From assembly GCA_009733715.1 (NCBI GenBank), contig WMKJ01000024.1:62001-126000 (forward strand): DNA of 64,000 bases, in the 5' to 3' direction. The stretch comes from Herpomyces periplanetae. Lineage: Eukaryota; Ascomycota; Laboulbeniomycetes; Herpomycetales; Herpomycetaceae. The notes under the pieces were generated by a model. It worked only from the letters and a program-made list of their open reading frames with translations, did no database searches and was not told where the DNA came from. Positions 1 to 10,571 of the stretch are shown one piece after another (position 1 is the stretch's first letter; every line of letters starts with the position of its first letter). The translations under genes were made by a program, and so were the position numbers.

Positions 1-1859
1 TTCACCATGATGAATTTTCTCCGGGATCGTGTAAATTTGGTTTGGATTGTCGATATGAACATGATTTACGGAAATATCTTACTCACGGCAAACTTCCCGA
101 TTTAAGCACTTTTAACGCAATTTGTCCCATGTACCAATCCTATGGGTGTTGTCCAGTCGGCTGGAAATGTCGATTTGTTACGTCTCATTCATGTGAGATT
201 ATTCACAACAATGGTCAAAAGGAGCTAACTTTAAAACCTTCATCTCAACCATCAAGTGTCCCCTCCTCTAGTCAAGCTATCCAAGAATCCTTTCCTGATT
301 TATCCTACTCCTGTGAAAACTTTTCTTACAATGGTATAAAGAATGTTATCAACGTTCAAACAAGAATTGATTTATCCCGTAGAAAAATCAACACCGATAA
401 AGCTAATCAGTACATTGAATGGATGGCAAATCAACCACCATTCGATACAAAAGATAAATCTACTTTATCGTGCTCTTCCAAGGATAATTTGGCCACATTT
501 GTCGATCCTCCATTCAAACCATCTGAAAAGCGAAGATTATACTATGGTCCCGAAACCCCCGTACTCGCTCCATTAACCACTCAGGGAAATCTTGCATTTA
601 GAAGACTCTGCGTGGAATTAGGCGCTCAAGTAACCTGGAGTGAAATGGCCCTTGGTCTTCCCTTAGTTCAAGGTGAAAAGGGTGAATGGGCTTTACTCAG
701 AGCTCATCAAAGTGAACTTGAACCTCCTAGTTTTCTTGCATCGTCAAACAGACCTCCTATTCCAGGTTACGATAATTCCCACGATCTCAAATTCGGCGTA
801 CAAATCGCTGTAAACAAGCCATGGATAGCGCTAAAGACAACTGAAGTTATCCAACGATTCTGTCCCCACGTTAGATCAATTGAAGTTAACTGTGGATGTC
901 CTATAGACCTGATTTATCGACAAGGTTCCGGCTCAGCTCTACTTGAATCTCCTTCAAAACTGGAAAAAATCATTCGTGGCATGAATCACGTATCTGGCGA
1001 CATTCCCATCTCCGTTAAACTTCGAATGGGAACTAGAGATGATACTCCTGTTGCTCTGAAAGTTATAAATCGCTTATGCTATGGTTCCAATAAATCTTTT
1101 TGTCATGATGGTGATGTTGACGGTGATGATAACAGTCACACTGTTGTTGATGATACCAACTTTCACTTCCCACATACTATTCCTCCGTGTGGTGTTGCCG
1201 CCATAACTTTACACGGTAGAAGTCGTCAGCAACATTATACGAGAAGAGCTAACTGGGAATATATATCTGAATGTGGTAAGCTAATCGATCAAGTAAATGC
1301 TACTTTTTATTCTCGTTTGGATACCCACCGCGAACCTGACGAGCGCGATCTTCCCAATGGTGGTCGAGTTTACTTCATCGGAAATGGTGATACTTATTCT
1401 CACATTGACTATGAATCCCATATTCGTGATCATCATGTTGATACAGTCATGATTGCTCGTGGTGCTTTAATGAAACCTTGGATCTTCGAAGAAATATCTG
1501 CTCGCCAATACATTGACAAATCGGCCAGTGAACGATTAACGTATATTAAAAAATTCGCCCGTTACGGTCTTGAAACCTGGGGAACTGATGAAGTTGGCGT
1601 TAACACTACCAGACGATTTCTCTTAGAATATTTAAGCTTTGCCTATCGATACGTTCCCATTGGAATACTTGAATATCTTCCTCCTCATATTCAAGATCGT
1701 CCTCCTTTATTTCGCGGCAGAAATGATCTGGAAACCCTGCTAGCTAGTTCAAATTATAAAGACTGGATTAAAATCAGTGAAATGTTTCTCGGCCCTACGT
1801 CCCCCCATTTTACCTACATTCCCAAGTATACTTCATCCGAAACTTTAAACCAAGGTTAA
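1..1859 (+). CDS. DUS3: tRNA-dihydrouridine(47) synthase (Dus3), 5' partial
   Basis: Flavin enzyme that reduces uridine 47 in the variable loop of tRNAs with NAD(P)H. The frame is open to the window edge, so the true start lies outside; codons begin at base 3. The first visible residues carry a CCCH zinc finger (C-x5-C-x3-H, bases about 30-65), followed by a second Cys-rich finger near residue 45 and a disordered linker. The TIM-barrel Dus domain has the APLTTQGNL opening, the catalytic cysteine of the NCGCP motif (bases 897-899), the SVKLRMG strand, the ITLHGRSR phosphate/tRNA motif and a closing GNGD...ARGALMKPW FMN-binding region. Two N-terminal CCCH fingers separate Dus3 from Dus1, Dus2 and Dus4. 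An acidic HDGDVDGDD insert near base 1110 is unusual in length. It converges on VPS28 with 28 nt between stops. Confidence 0.95.
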   Translation, partial: HHDEFSPGSCKFGLDCRYEHDLRKYLTHGKLPDLSTFNAICPMYQSYGCCPVGWKCRFVTSHSCEIIHNNGQKELTLKPSSQPSSVPSSSQAIQESFPDLSYSCENFSYNGIKNVINVQTRIDLSRRKINTDKANQYIEWMANQPPFDTKDKSTLSCSSKDNLATFVDPPFKPSEKRRLYYGPETPVLAPLTTQGNLAFRRLCVELGAQVTWSEMALGLPLVQGEKGEWALLRAHQSELEPPSFLASSNRPPIPGYDNSHDLKFGVQIAVNKPWIALKTTEVIQRFCPHVRSIEVNCGCPIDLIYRQGSGSALLESPSKLEKIIRGMNHVSGDIPISVKLRMGTRDDTPVALKVINRLCYGSNKSFCHDGDVDGDDNSHTVVDDTNFHFPHTIPPCGVAAITLHGRSRQQHYTRRANWEYISECGKLIDQVNATFYSRLDTHREPDERDLPNGGRVYFIGNGDTYSHIDYESHIRDHHVDTVMIARGALMKPWIFEEISARQYIDKSASERLTYIKKFARYGLETWGTDEVGVNTTRRFLLEYLSFAYRYVPIGILEYLPPHIQDRPPLFRGRNDLETLLASSNYKDWIKISEMFLGPTSPHFTYIPKYTSSETLNQG

Positions 1860-1887
1860 CCAATTCCATGTCGGTTTCACTATGCAA

Positions 1888-2571
1888 CTACTGGGCAAGA
1901 AACGCTTTAAACCCCATATACGCTTGTTGCATATCATACTGAAAATCTCTTACTGCGTCGGGTGAAAGTTTATCGGCTGCACGCATCCGATTTAATGATA
2001 TCAACCATTCGACTATCTTTGCTTTATTATCAAAATCCTGATCCGTGACTTTATTGACTGCCTGAATAATATCCACAAGAAGTGGATGAAGCATATCTTT
2101 CTCCCTTAAACCAATCTTTATTGCATCCAGTAGCGTGATAAAATTTTCCGTAGCTGTAACCACCAAAGATGTTTTAGTCGCGTCACCCACTTGCGCGGTC
2201 TTGATGGCTGGTTGTTCAATTGTCCCCGGAAGCCCAATTTTAATTCTCTCTGCTGCGCGCGGACAATCTATATGGTATCGATTTTTAAAAGTTTCCAAAT
2301 TTATAAATTCCTTAGCAACCGATTCATGCCCAATTGTTAATGTATACTGCTTCAGCAATCTTGAACAACATTCCGTATAATCCGCATCCTTAACACAGTC
2401 CTTGACGTACGCTTTCTCCAACGCTTCCAAAGTAATGATAATTGAAAAAATCTCCGCTAAAGAATCATTTAATTCTCTTTCTCGAGACGCATTTGACAAA
2501 CAAATTTCTTCATTAACTTTAACTCCCGTATTCCCTTCCATTGTCCCAACTGGACTAAATTTCGCGTCCAT
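1888..2571 (-). CDS. VPS28: ESCRT-I subunit Vps28
   Basis: Core subunit of ESCRT-I, which sorts ubiquitinated membrane proteins into multivesicular endosomes. The N-terminal core is recognisable from RERELNDSLAEIFSIIITLEALEKAYVKD and the LETFKNRYHIDCPRAAERI block; the C-terminal four-helix bundle that binds ESCRT-II has LLDAIKIGLREKD and IVEWLISLNRMRAADKL. At 227 residues it is close to yeast Vps28 (242). The open frame extends 8 codons upstream but lacks an ATG there, so the first ATG (complement of 2569-2571) is taken as start; a TTTTAG acceptor-like string just upstream leaves room for a small 5' exon. Divergent from NOC2. Confidence 0.92.
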   Translation of the reverse strand: MDAKFSPVGTMEGNTGVKVNEEICLSNASRERELNDSLAEIFSIIITLEALEKAYVKDCVKDADYTECCSRLLKQYTLTIGHESVAKEFINLETFKNRYHIDCPRAAERIKIGLPGTIEQPAIKTAQVGDATKTSLVVTATENFITLLDAIKIGLREKDMLHPLLVDIIQAVNKVTDQDFDNKAKIVEWLISLNRMRAADKLSPDAVRDFQYDMQQAYMGFKAFLAQ

Positions 2572-2779
2572 CAAAATTTTATCGCTAAAATTCACAAAAA
2601 CACCCTCTTCACGTGATCTCTCTCACGTGCCAACTCGCCAGAGGTGGCGGTGCTCGTCCCCAAAATTATTTGTGCGACGATCGAGATTGGAATTTTAGAT
2701 ATGAATATAAAGATTTTTTTTTTTTTCGCATCAATTCCATAATTTTGTTTCTAGAGTACTTGTTAATATAATTTCCATT
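2572..2779. promoter_or_regulatory. Divergent promoter VPS28/NOC2 with paired CACGTG and oligo-T tract
   Basis: The 208-bp space between two divergent starts holds two CACGTG palindromes (2610-2615 and 2624-2629) and a run of 13 T (2714-2726) typical of a nucleosome-depleted promoter. CACGTG is the known core of bHLH (Cbf1-type) sites; binding here is inference. Confidence 0.5.
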
Positions 2780-5137
2780 ATGGTCAAGTCAAAAGCTTCG
2801 AAAAAATTCGAACGAAAACATCTACCTTCTGAACTCAAGCGTCGCAAACTTATCAAACAAGGCAAATTATCACAACGAAAAAAAAAGTCCGCAAAGATAA
2901 ATTCACCTTGCTTAAACGCTCAAACTTCTACACAACGCGATGATGAATGGACTTCCGCACAAGAAAGTCTAAAACAGTATTCAGGTCTTGCTAAATCTTC
3001 CCCCATAAAACGTAAACTGGATAACCCCACCTCCTGCGATGATGACAATGATGACGATGACCATGACAGTGAAATCGAGCGGTTTTTTCACGAATCTTTG
3101 CGCCAAAAATTTGGTTCGGATTTTCCTGGTTTAGACCCATCTGCTGATGATGATGATGAACACGCATCACAGTTGAATTACACCAGCGAGGACTCCACTT
3201 CTGATTATGATGAATCTTCCAAAATGCATCAGCAACACATCAAAAATCTCGAAAATACTGATCCGGAATTTTACAAGTATTTACTACACAATGATCGCGA
3301 ATTACTCGATTTCTCCGACTCCGATTCGGCTAAACTTAACCATGAAACTAACTCAGACGCGCAGTCTACGGCTTCCCATACTTCATCTAATTCTGCCCGT
3401 GTAACTGCGCAAAAATCAGTCAATCTTCCCATCCGGGGTCTCGACAACCAAAAACAGCCAATTGTCTTAACCATGTTCACACTAGAGAAATGGTCAGATG
3501 CACTCATTTCGAACCATTCCGTTCGCGCATTTCGTGAGCTTTGCATTGCCTTTAGATCCGCCGCACACGACAACGAAGCTCAAAAAAACGCTCAATTCAA
3601 ATATTCCATTCAAAGTCCTGATATATATCAAAAGTTAATCTCCCTTTGTCTGAACCATTTACACGAGACTGTTAATCATTACCTTCCACTTACTCAATTA
3701 AAGTCGGGCAAGTTAAGATTTAACAGTGAATCTAAACATTTTCGTTTATTCACATCAATTCTCAAGTTTCATCTTCCCTCATTACTTAAACTTCTGGAAT
3801 GTTTATCCCATGATGATTCCATCCGTCTCACTATACTCGCCATTAAAAACCTCCTCCCCTACTTTCTCTCATTCAAAAAAGCCATGCGAAACACCGTAAA
3901 CTCTATTGCGATGCTATGGTGCGATACAACGCGCGCAGAAATTGTTCGTATGGCTGCTCATACCACCCTTCATCATCTGCTCGTTATCGCTGACCCTGGA
4001 CTTCATGAAATGACCCTAAAAACTGTTTATCAAGCGTTTGTTTCCCAGGCTAGACACACTACACCTTACTCTATACAGCAAATTAACATGATAAAAAACC
4101 TTGCTGCACAACTATGGGGCGTTAATTTCGAAATAGCTACCAAGGTTGCATATCGATTTTTACGATACTCTGGCCTTCTTTTATACAATGCAATGAATAC
4201 AAAGAATAACCGCGATTCATTCAAGCAAATATATAACTGGCAATACGTTCACTCTCTTGACTTTTGGGCAAGAATCATTTCGGTTCACTGCAATAGCTTA
4301 ACAGAAGCTAAATGTGGTGCCAAGTCTCCCATGAATCAACTAATTTATCCATTAACTCAATTGATACTTGGAACCATGAGACTAATTCCCTCAGCTCAAT
4401 ATATCCCTTTACGATTTCTCTTGATTCGAACCTTGTTGGCCGTGTCAGAGTTTACAGATACATATATTCCCCTAGCCGCACATATATACGAAGTCCTTGA
4501 CAGTAGTGAAATGCGCAAAGCACCTAAACCGTCCACATTAAAACCCCTTGATTTCAACGTGCTCCTGAAAGTTCCGCAGGCCTATCTTCACACACGCGCA
4601 CTTCAGGATTGTGTGGGAGAGCAAGTGTACGAATTGATGACAAAATTTTTTTCCATTTGGGCCACGAATATCGCTTTTCCCGAATTATGTACCCCATTTA
4701 TCGTATTCTTGAAACAATGGCACTGGCAAGTTAAACAAAAGGACACAGGTAATAAAAATGCCAAAGTTAACGCATTTATATACAATTTAGTGGAAAAAAT
4801 GCAAGAATCATGTGAAATAATTGAGACAAAACGGATCAAAGGGGATTATGAGCCCACAAACGTAGACTCGTTAAATGCTTTTTCTCGATCACTCGACGGT
4901 GAAAAATTACCCATACGCGTACTGGCCGACAAGCTGGATGCGGCTGAAAAAGCACGTAAACATGTGCACGTTGATTCCGACTTTGGCAAAAATTTAAATC
5001 TTGAAGAAGACAATCTTAACGCAACATCAAATGAGTTAAACGCCGCTAAAACAAAACCAAATCGTGATGTACTCGGTCCAATTGAAAAGGTAGAAATTGT
5101 CAATTTTGAATCGGATGTTTCATTCTCCGACCCGTGA
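2780..5137 (+). CDS. NOC2: Nucleolar complex protein 2 (Noc2)
   Basis: Pre-60S assembly and export factor that forms Noc1-Noc2 and Noc2-Noc3 complexes in the nucleolus and nucleoplasm. The first 50 residues are very basic (MVKSKASKKFERK...), followed by acidic stretches DDDNDDDDHDSEIE and SADDDDEH, then the family's DPEFYKYLLHNDRELLDF motif near residue 135. The conserved Noc2 domain (about 490-680) has NQLIYPLTQLILG, YIPLRFLLIRTLL and the LKVPQAYLHTRALQDCVGEQ block. The length of 785 aa matches the family and no intron is needed. Starts at the first ATG, preceded by a short A/T-rich leader. Confidence 0.95.
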   Translation: MVKSKASKKFERKHLPSELKRRKLIKQGKLSQRKKKSAKINSPCLNAQTSTQRDDEWTSAQESLKQYSGLAKSSPIKRKLDNPTSCDDDNDDDDHDSEIERFFHESLRQKFGSDFPGLDPSADDDDEHASQLNYTSEDSTSDYDESSKMHQQHIKNLENTDPEFYKYLLHNDRELLDFSDSDSAKLNHETNSDAQSTASHTSSNSARVTAQKSVNLPIRGLDNQKQPIVLTMFTLEKWSDALISNHSVRAFRELCIAFRSAAHDNEAQKNAQFKYSIQSPDIYQKLISLCLNHLHETVNHYLPLTQLKSGKLRFNSESKHFRLFTSILKFHLPSLLKLLECLSHDDSIRLTILAIKNLLPYFLSFKKAMRNTVNSIAMLWCDTTRAEIVRMAAHTTLHHLLVIADPGLHEMTLKTVYQAFVSQARHTTPYSIQQINMIKNLAAQLWGVNFEIATKVAYRFLRYSGLLLYNAMNTKNNRDSFKQIYNWQYVHSLDFWARIISVHCNSLTEAKCGAKSPMNQLIYPLTQLILGTMRLIPSAQYIPLRFLLIRTLLAVSEFTDTYIPLAAHIYEVLDSSEMRKAPKPSTLKPLDFNVLLKVPQAYLHTRALQDCVGEQVYELMTKFFSIWATNIAFPELCTPFIVFLKQWHWQVKQKDTGNKNAKVNAFIYNLVEKMQESCEIIETKRIKGDYEPTNVDSLNAFSRSLDGEKLPIRVLADKLDAAEKARKHVHVDSDFGKNLNLEEDNLNATSNELNAAKTKPNRDVLGPIEKVEIVNFESDVSFSDP

Positions 5138-6179
5138 CCTACTGCGCCGCAACATTCGCCACGGTGGTGTAGTAGTGGAAACGCTTTTCCTGACTTTTTA
5201 TTGCCGGAGTTAATTAGAGCAGTAACGGGGCAAAATTTTGAAAAATATCATCACCCAAGGAGCATTTGTGTACACTTACGAATAATATATCAACTATCGT
5301 AATAAAATTTACGGGCAAATCCCCCATTAATCTACTAATTGTACTCCTCTTTCGCACTCACACTTCTGCGCACCGAATCACATGACTCATTTCTATCAAA
5401 CGCCTTTTAACGCGATAAAGGCGAGGGGAAAACTAAACTACACCACGTGATACACACGTCTTGAAGGAACTTGTGGGAGAGGCAGTGAGCAAGCGAATTA
5501 TTATTTCTTGCATACATTTTTTTGGCGTATCATGAAACTTCTCCCCCTTTAAACACAACCAGCGTTTCAATTAACTCTGTATCTTGGTGTGATTTTTGTG
5601 CAAACACCATTCCATTTATTTACAACTTATTTCCTACCTATTTTATTATACTCTTCCCCGCCTGCTACGGTTTACCGAACAGCTTAACCATCTCAGTAAT
5701 CCCCCAGCTCGGATCCGGCCAAACATTTCGGCATCATTCACTCCTTCACCACGTCCCAGCTCGGCCCACCAATTCACTTCTGTGAATTGTTCCGCTCCCG
5801 GCTTCGTCCGGACAAACTTCGGGACTGTTTCGGCCGGATTAAATATTTTACTTAACATTACATATTTCAATTCTAGTTTACGTTTAAGGGTATATATATT
5901 TGGGTATATACACTTAACAGTTTGGCCAAATAAACGGATTTAGCTGCTTCAAAGGTTTCTTACCAGGCATACTTGACATCCACATTTTCACTAGACACGT
6001 TTTACTCAATTCCTCTTATAATCCTACATTCAAAAAGATTTGACGGATTGACTATTCAAGGATTACATATTACTCTATACAAATCCTTTCTAGGCCTTAC
6101 TTATCGTGGGTGTATACATTATATATATTTACTTATTATTTCGAATAACCTGATCCGTCAGTGAGGATCAAAATTTCAG
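5138..6179. other. Intergenic region / long 5' leader of the GID7 gene
   Basis: No gene is seen here. A CACGTG lies at 5444-5449. Only two ATGs occur on + (5382 and 5532), each opening a short frame (22 and 6 codons). No ATG occurs between 5535 and the acceptor at 6174-6179, so the downstream gene must start in a 5' exon here or inside its first long exon. One phase-compatible possibility is the 5382 ATG spliced from GTGATA (5446) to the acceptor, but that intron would be about 730 nt, far longer than the others. Confidence 0.5.
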
Positions 6180-8725
6180 GGTTGATATAGAGACGTGGTT
6201 GATTATCGACTTGTTGGGAAACTCATTTACTATCGCCGTCCTGGCCGAGGAAACTTCCCACAGTAGTCCTCCCTCTACCTCCAGCATTTCTCAAACTGTC
6301 ATCCCTTCAACTCAACTTCTATTTCCATCAGCCGGTATCTCTGAACTCCGCCCTACACTTTCAGCCCAGTCGGGCTTTTCTGGGCCAAGCCATTCTACTC
6401 TTGTATCAGCTGGGGGATCCACATTGTGCTCCGTATCAAAGCGTCCTCGTGCTCCGTCTGAGAGTACGATCGGCGATTCTGCAGGTCAGTCTGATCAGTG
6501 GGCCTTCAAGCGAAGGAGAGTTTTGAGCGGGGCGATGAATGGCGAACCAGATACGCTATCCTCGACAAATATTCAACCCCGAGAAGAATTATCCAGTACT
6601 CACGTTTCGTCGCGTCAAAATTCTGCATGTCATGACGCGGCTGAATCTATTCTTGAGTACGGTGATCGGGATAGTCAAACTTTGGTATCTTCTAACTCAT
6701 CAAAACCATTTTCTGTACACTCTTCCAACAGTTTAGCCGCTTCGGTAAACTGGCATGGTCATGATCGGGAAGAGATTACTCGCCTGTTAATCCAAAGCTT
6801 GAATGATCTAGGTTACCATCATGCAGCGCGCACTCTTACTGATGAAAGTGGCTACGAATTGGAAAGCCCCACCGTAACCAAGTTTCGTACAGCATTATTA
6901 TCTGGAGACTGGGCTACAGCTGAACATTTACTATTCGGTAAATCAGTCACTAACTTTGTCTCGTGTGAGAATGAATCTCCTAAAAAGAACGTTTGCTCCG
7001 TGGAACTTAGCCACGGTTTAAAATTGTCAGATGGGGCAAACCCTCAAGAAATGCTCTTCTCCTTGCGACAACAAAAATTTCTCGAACTCCTAGAAAGTGG
7101 TAGCTTGGATTCAGCTTTAACCGTGCTACGTCAAGAGCTTACACCTTTGCATCACAGCGTTGAAAGACTTCATGCATTATCAAGGTTAGTTATTCCACAC
7201 TTATTAATCGTGCGCAAACTTGTCAAAGTAAATTTTTTCCATGTCTACGGCTACAAAGTTAACCCACTCTGGTAATTAGTTTAATGATGTGCCAATCGGC
7301 GGAAGACCTCCGGCAGCAAGCTCAATGGGATGGAGCATTGGGAGAATCGAGAAATATTTTGCTGCAGAATTTATCGAGTGGGTTAACATATATTTAATTT
7401 CACAGGCGTGGGTATCCTGCGGAATCGTGTGTAAAAGTAGACTAACGATTGAGGAAACTTGGTTATCTTATTTACAGAACTCATTTCACCAAGTGTCATG
7501 ATTCCACAACATCGACTTGGTACACTGCTACAGCAAGTTAAAGATGGTTGGGTTGATAAATGCCTTTATCATAATACTTCGGCATCACCGTCACTGTTCT
7601 CGGATCATGTTTGCGATCGAAATAACTTTCCCCTTCACAGTGTAATCGAATTGCAAAACCATTCCGACGAAGTTTGGTGTATAGCTTACTCTAATAATGG
7701 GGGTAAACTAGCGTCAGGCAGTTTAGATTCCACAGTTATCATATACGAAGCGCGCAACTATGAAAAGTTGCACACGCTAATAGGACATAAGAGCGGCGTT
7801 TGCCATGTATCATGGAGTCCGGATGACTCTATTCTGATAAGTTGTGCTCGTGAGCAAGATAATACTGCTCGGTTATGGGATATCCAGGTATAAATGTTAC
7901 TTAGCTGCTGCATCTCTCTGTAGCTTCTCGTTTGTCTAACCAGCTTAATCTTCCCTTTAGACGGGAGCTTGTCTTCTAATTATCGATCGATTTACATATG
8001 CTGTTACATCGGCAGCCTGGGCCATTGATGGTACATGCTTTGTAACCGGCTCTCTCGATACGGATTCCGCGTTGTGTCTTTGGGACTTATTGGCTCATCG
8101 TATCCATATTTGGAATGACGAATCGATGCGCGTATATGGACTAGCTATGTCACAGAATGGTTGTTACCTTGCTGTTATGCAAGAGTATCGTGTAGTAGTT
8201 TACAATTTCATTACACGGCGCAAGTATCGTGAATGGTGTTCTGACGCTAAGCTTACATCGATCAAGTTTAGTCGGGATTGTCGACACGTTCTTATCAATA
8301 CTAGTGATGGGAAAGTTATTCTCATGTCCGTTGAAACTGGAGAAATAGTACGTTCATTTAGTGGACACGTTCAAGGTAACTGTATGATACGTAGTACATT
8401 TGGCGGAGCCGACGAGAATTTTATTCTCAGTGGCAGCGAAGATACTCGCTTATTAGTTTGGCGGTCTACCGGTTATCTCATTGAAAGTCTTCAAGGGCAT
8501 TATTCCGGTTGTATTAACGATGTGGCCTGGCATCCATCTAATCAGCTTGTTTTTGCTTCGGCAGGCGATGATCATCGTGTTTGCATGTGAGTCGTTTATT
8601 ATCATTACTGCGGGTAACACAAGGTTTACTTTGCCTTGCTAACCCAATTATTTTCATTAATATTTAGATGGTCCCAGAATCCCGTCGCCTCCACTGCCTC
8701 TGACTGTAATCAATCGCTTTGCTAA
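6180..8725 (+). CDS. GID7: GID7/WDR26-type CTLH-WD40 protein, five visible exons, 5' end unresolved
   Basis: Subunit of the GID/CTLH E3 ubiquitin ligase, which in yeast degrades gluconeogenic enzymes. Exons read: 6180-7184, 7280-7377, 7478-7887, 7961-8586, 8668-8725. The N-terminal about 190 residues are Ser/Thr-rich and disordered with a KRPR and a KRRR basic patch; LisH-CTLH follows (EEITRLLIQSLNDLGYHHAA..., CTLH to LMMCQSAEDLRQQAQWDG, spliced across two introns), then WD40 repeats with GHxSGVxxVSWSPDD and ARLWD ends. Junctions were set by matching WDR26 (LSSLMMC, ISPSVMIPQHR) and by CTAAC branch sites. The first in-frame ATG is at about 6535; the open frame before it looks coding and starts after a TTTCAG acceptor, so a 5' exon is likely. 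About 730 residues. Confidence 0.88.
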
Positions 8726-9286
8726 AACGAATAGCAAATTTTATACACTTGCACAATTACCCTTGCGTCGTTCGAGTATATACCATTCTCATCCACTTAG
8801 CTGTTTTTGCTTTGTACTATGCTATAACTTACACTCAAACCTTCTCATTACACATTTCACGTTACCTATACACTTCTTTTTTCCATAATTCAATCCAATT
8901 ACTCAGTTTACCCTTTGCGCAAAATACATTCTCCATCTCTACCTCCTTCCTTACTACACCGTCCCGACCAATCACAAACAAACCCATCTCGTCTAATATC
9001 CATGCTACCTTCCTTAATCTGTAGGGCTGACATCCCCCATCCCGTCTCAACCAATCCAATCACATGATTATGCTAAGAGATGCACGTGATTTCCATGTGG
9101 GAACATCCCGTTTAAGTTGTGTATAAATTGGTGTGTGCGTGTGAGTGAATGTTTTAACGGATGGTTGAAGTTTAGGGATTTTTAGAATTGGTGGGCAAGT
9201 GAGAATTGGTTTTGATTTGTGTGGTGAGCGGGAGACTACGGTTGGATAAATAGTGAGAACTAGGTATATCACACAGATCAAGCGAT
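8726..9286. promoter_or_regulatory. Intergenic region between GID7 and NSA2
   Basis: No gene seen. The first 250 bases are pyrimidine-rich on +. A CACGTG palindrome sits at 9083-9088, about 200 bases before the NSA2 start, and a short GTGTGTGCGTGTGAGTG alternating tract at about 9130-9147. Confidence 0.4.
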
Positions 9287-10254
9287 ATGCCGTATTATGA
9301 TTATATAGAACGATGGCAAAAGCGTTACGGACGGCGGTGAGTACGGGGGGGATAAGGAGGAATGTATACTTATAGACCGTAATAAATTACAGACTAGATC
9401 AAGATGAACGAGAGCGCAAGAGGGCGGCGCGAGAAGTGCACCGGGCGTCACGGGAAGCGCAAACGGTACGAGGATTGCGAGCTAAATTATTACACGAACG
9501 AAAACGCAAGGAAAAAATTCGCATGCGCAAGCGTGTTCGTGTACACGATGAACAAAATGTTAAAGATTCTACGGGACCAAATACACTGGATCCCACCAAT
9601 CCTTTACCTGTTTACTTGCTGGATCGTCGTCAGCCTAGCGTTGCGAAGGCAATTTCTTCGGCTGTGAAGAACAAACGATCGGAGCGCGTTGCAAAGTTTA
9701 ACGTCCCCTTACCCCGCGTTCGCGGTATAGCTGAGGAAGAAATGTTTAAAGTTGTGCATACGGGTAAAAAAGTTAAGAAGAAAGCATGGAAGCGGATGGT
9801 CACAAAACCCACATTTGTCGGTACTGAATTTACACGTCGCCCCGTTAAGTATGAACGATTTATACGCCCTATGGGTTTACGCTATCGTAAAGCGAACGTT
9901 ACACATCGCGAACTCGGCGTCACCTTACAACTACCCATTATTTCTGTGGTAAGTGTGGATGAGAGTGTATCTGACCATGTATGGCTACTGACCCATTTAT
10001 AGAAAAAGAATCCGCAAAATCCCCTTTACACGCAATTAGGTGTACTGACTAAAGGAACTATCATTGAAGTTGACTGCAGTGAATTGAACATGGTGACGCC
10101 GGGCGGCAAGATAGTATGGGGTCGATGGGCGCAAATTATGAACAACGTAGAAAATGATGGATGTGTTAATGCGTGCGTATTCGGACATAGGGGTGTATAC
10201 ATGTACTTGAACCTGCTAACGTATGCCAATATATCTAGGGTTTTATTGGTGTGA
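9287..10254 (+). CDS. NSA2: Ribosome biogenesis protein Nsa2 (eS8-like fold), four exons
   Basis: Pre-60S factor needed for 27S rRNA processing; also called TINP1 in animals. Exons: 9287-9336, 9393-9948, 10003-10172, 10239-10254. The start [27 protein letters not shown] follows the family opening (MPQNDYIE...). The charged coiled-coil region is followed by the eS8-like beta domain: [30 protein letters not shown], then after intron 2 [38 protein letters not shown] and NDGCVNAVLLV; the last five residues and stop lie in a 16-nt final exon. Introns are 56, 54 and 66 nt. The predicted 263 aa is close to yeast Nsa2 (261). Protein joins across all three junctions stay in frame and match the family. 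Confidence 0.95.
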
Positions 10255-10571
10255 GAGTACACGAGACTGTCATAACTATGATTCACAGTACGTTTGAGAG
10301 TAATTTTTCACTTTAATCGTGGACTTTTTAACATTAAACTAGGCTGCGCAAAGTTAGAACATAATTGATAACACGGGCCCAAGGATGTTATCTTCATTAA
10401 TTTTCTGCTGCAATGATGCCGAAGGAAACACTTTTAGTCAACGCGCTCACAAAGGTCATTTGCTAAATTTACAATGCGAAACAGTGTATGCACAAGTGCA
10501 TGCGCGCGCGCGTGCGTACCCACGATCACGGATATACGGTTGAGTTACACTAGGGATATGAGCTACGATGA
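10255..10571. other. Convergent intergenic region NSA2/p24 with alternating GC tract
   Basis: Space between converging genes. It contains a purine-pyrimidine alternating tract TGCATGCGCGCGCGCGTGCG within 10496-10519, a sequence type prone to Z-DNA. Otherwise nothing recognisable. Confidence 0.4.
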
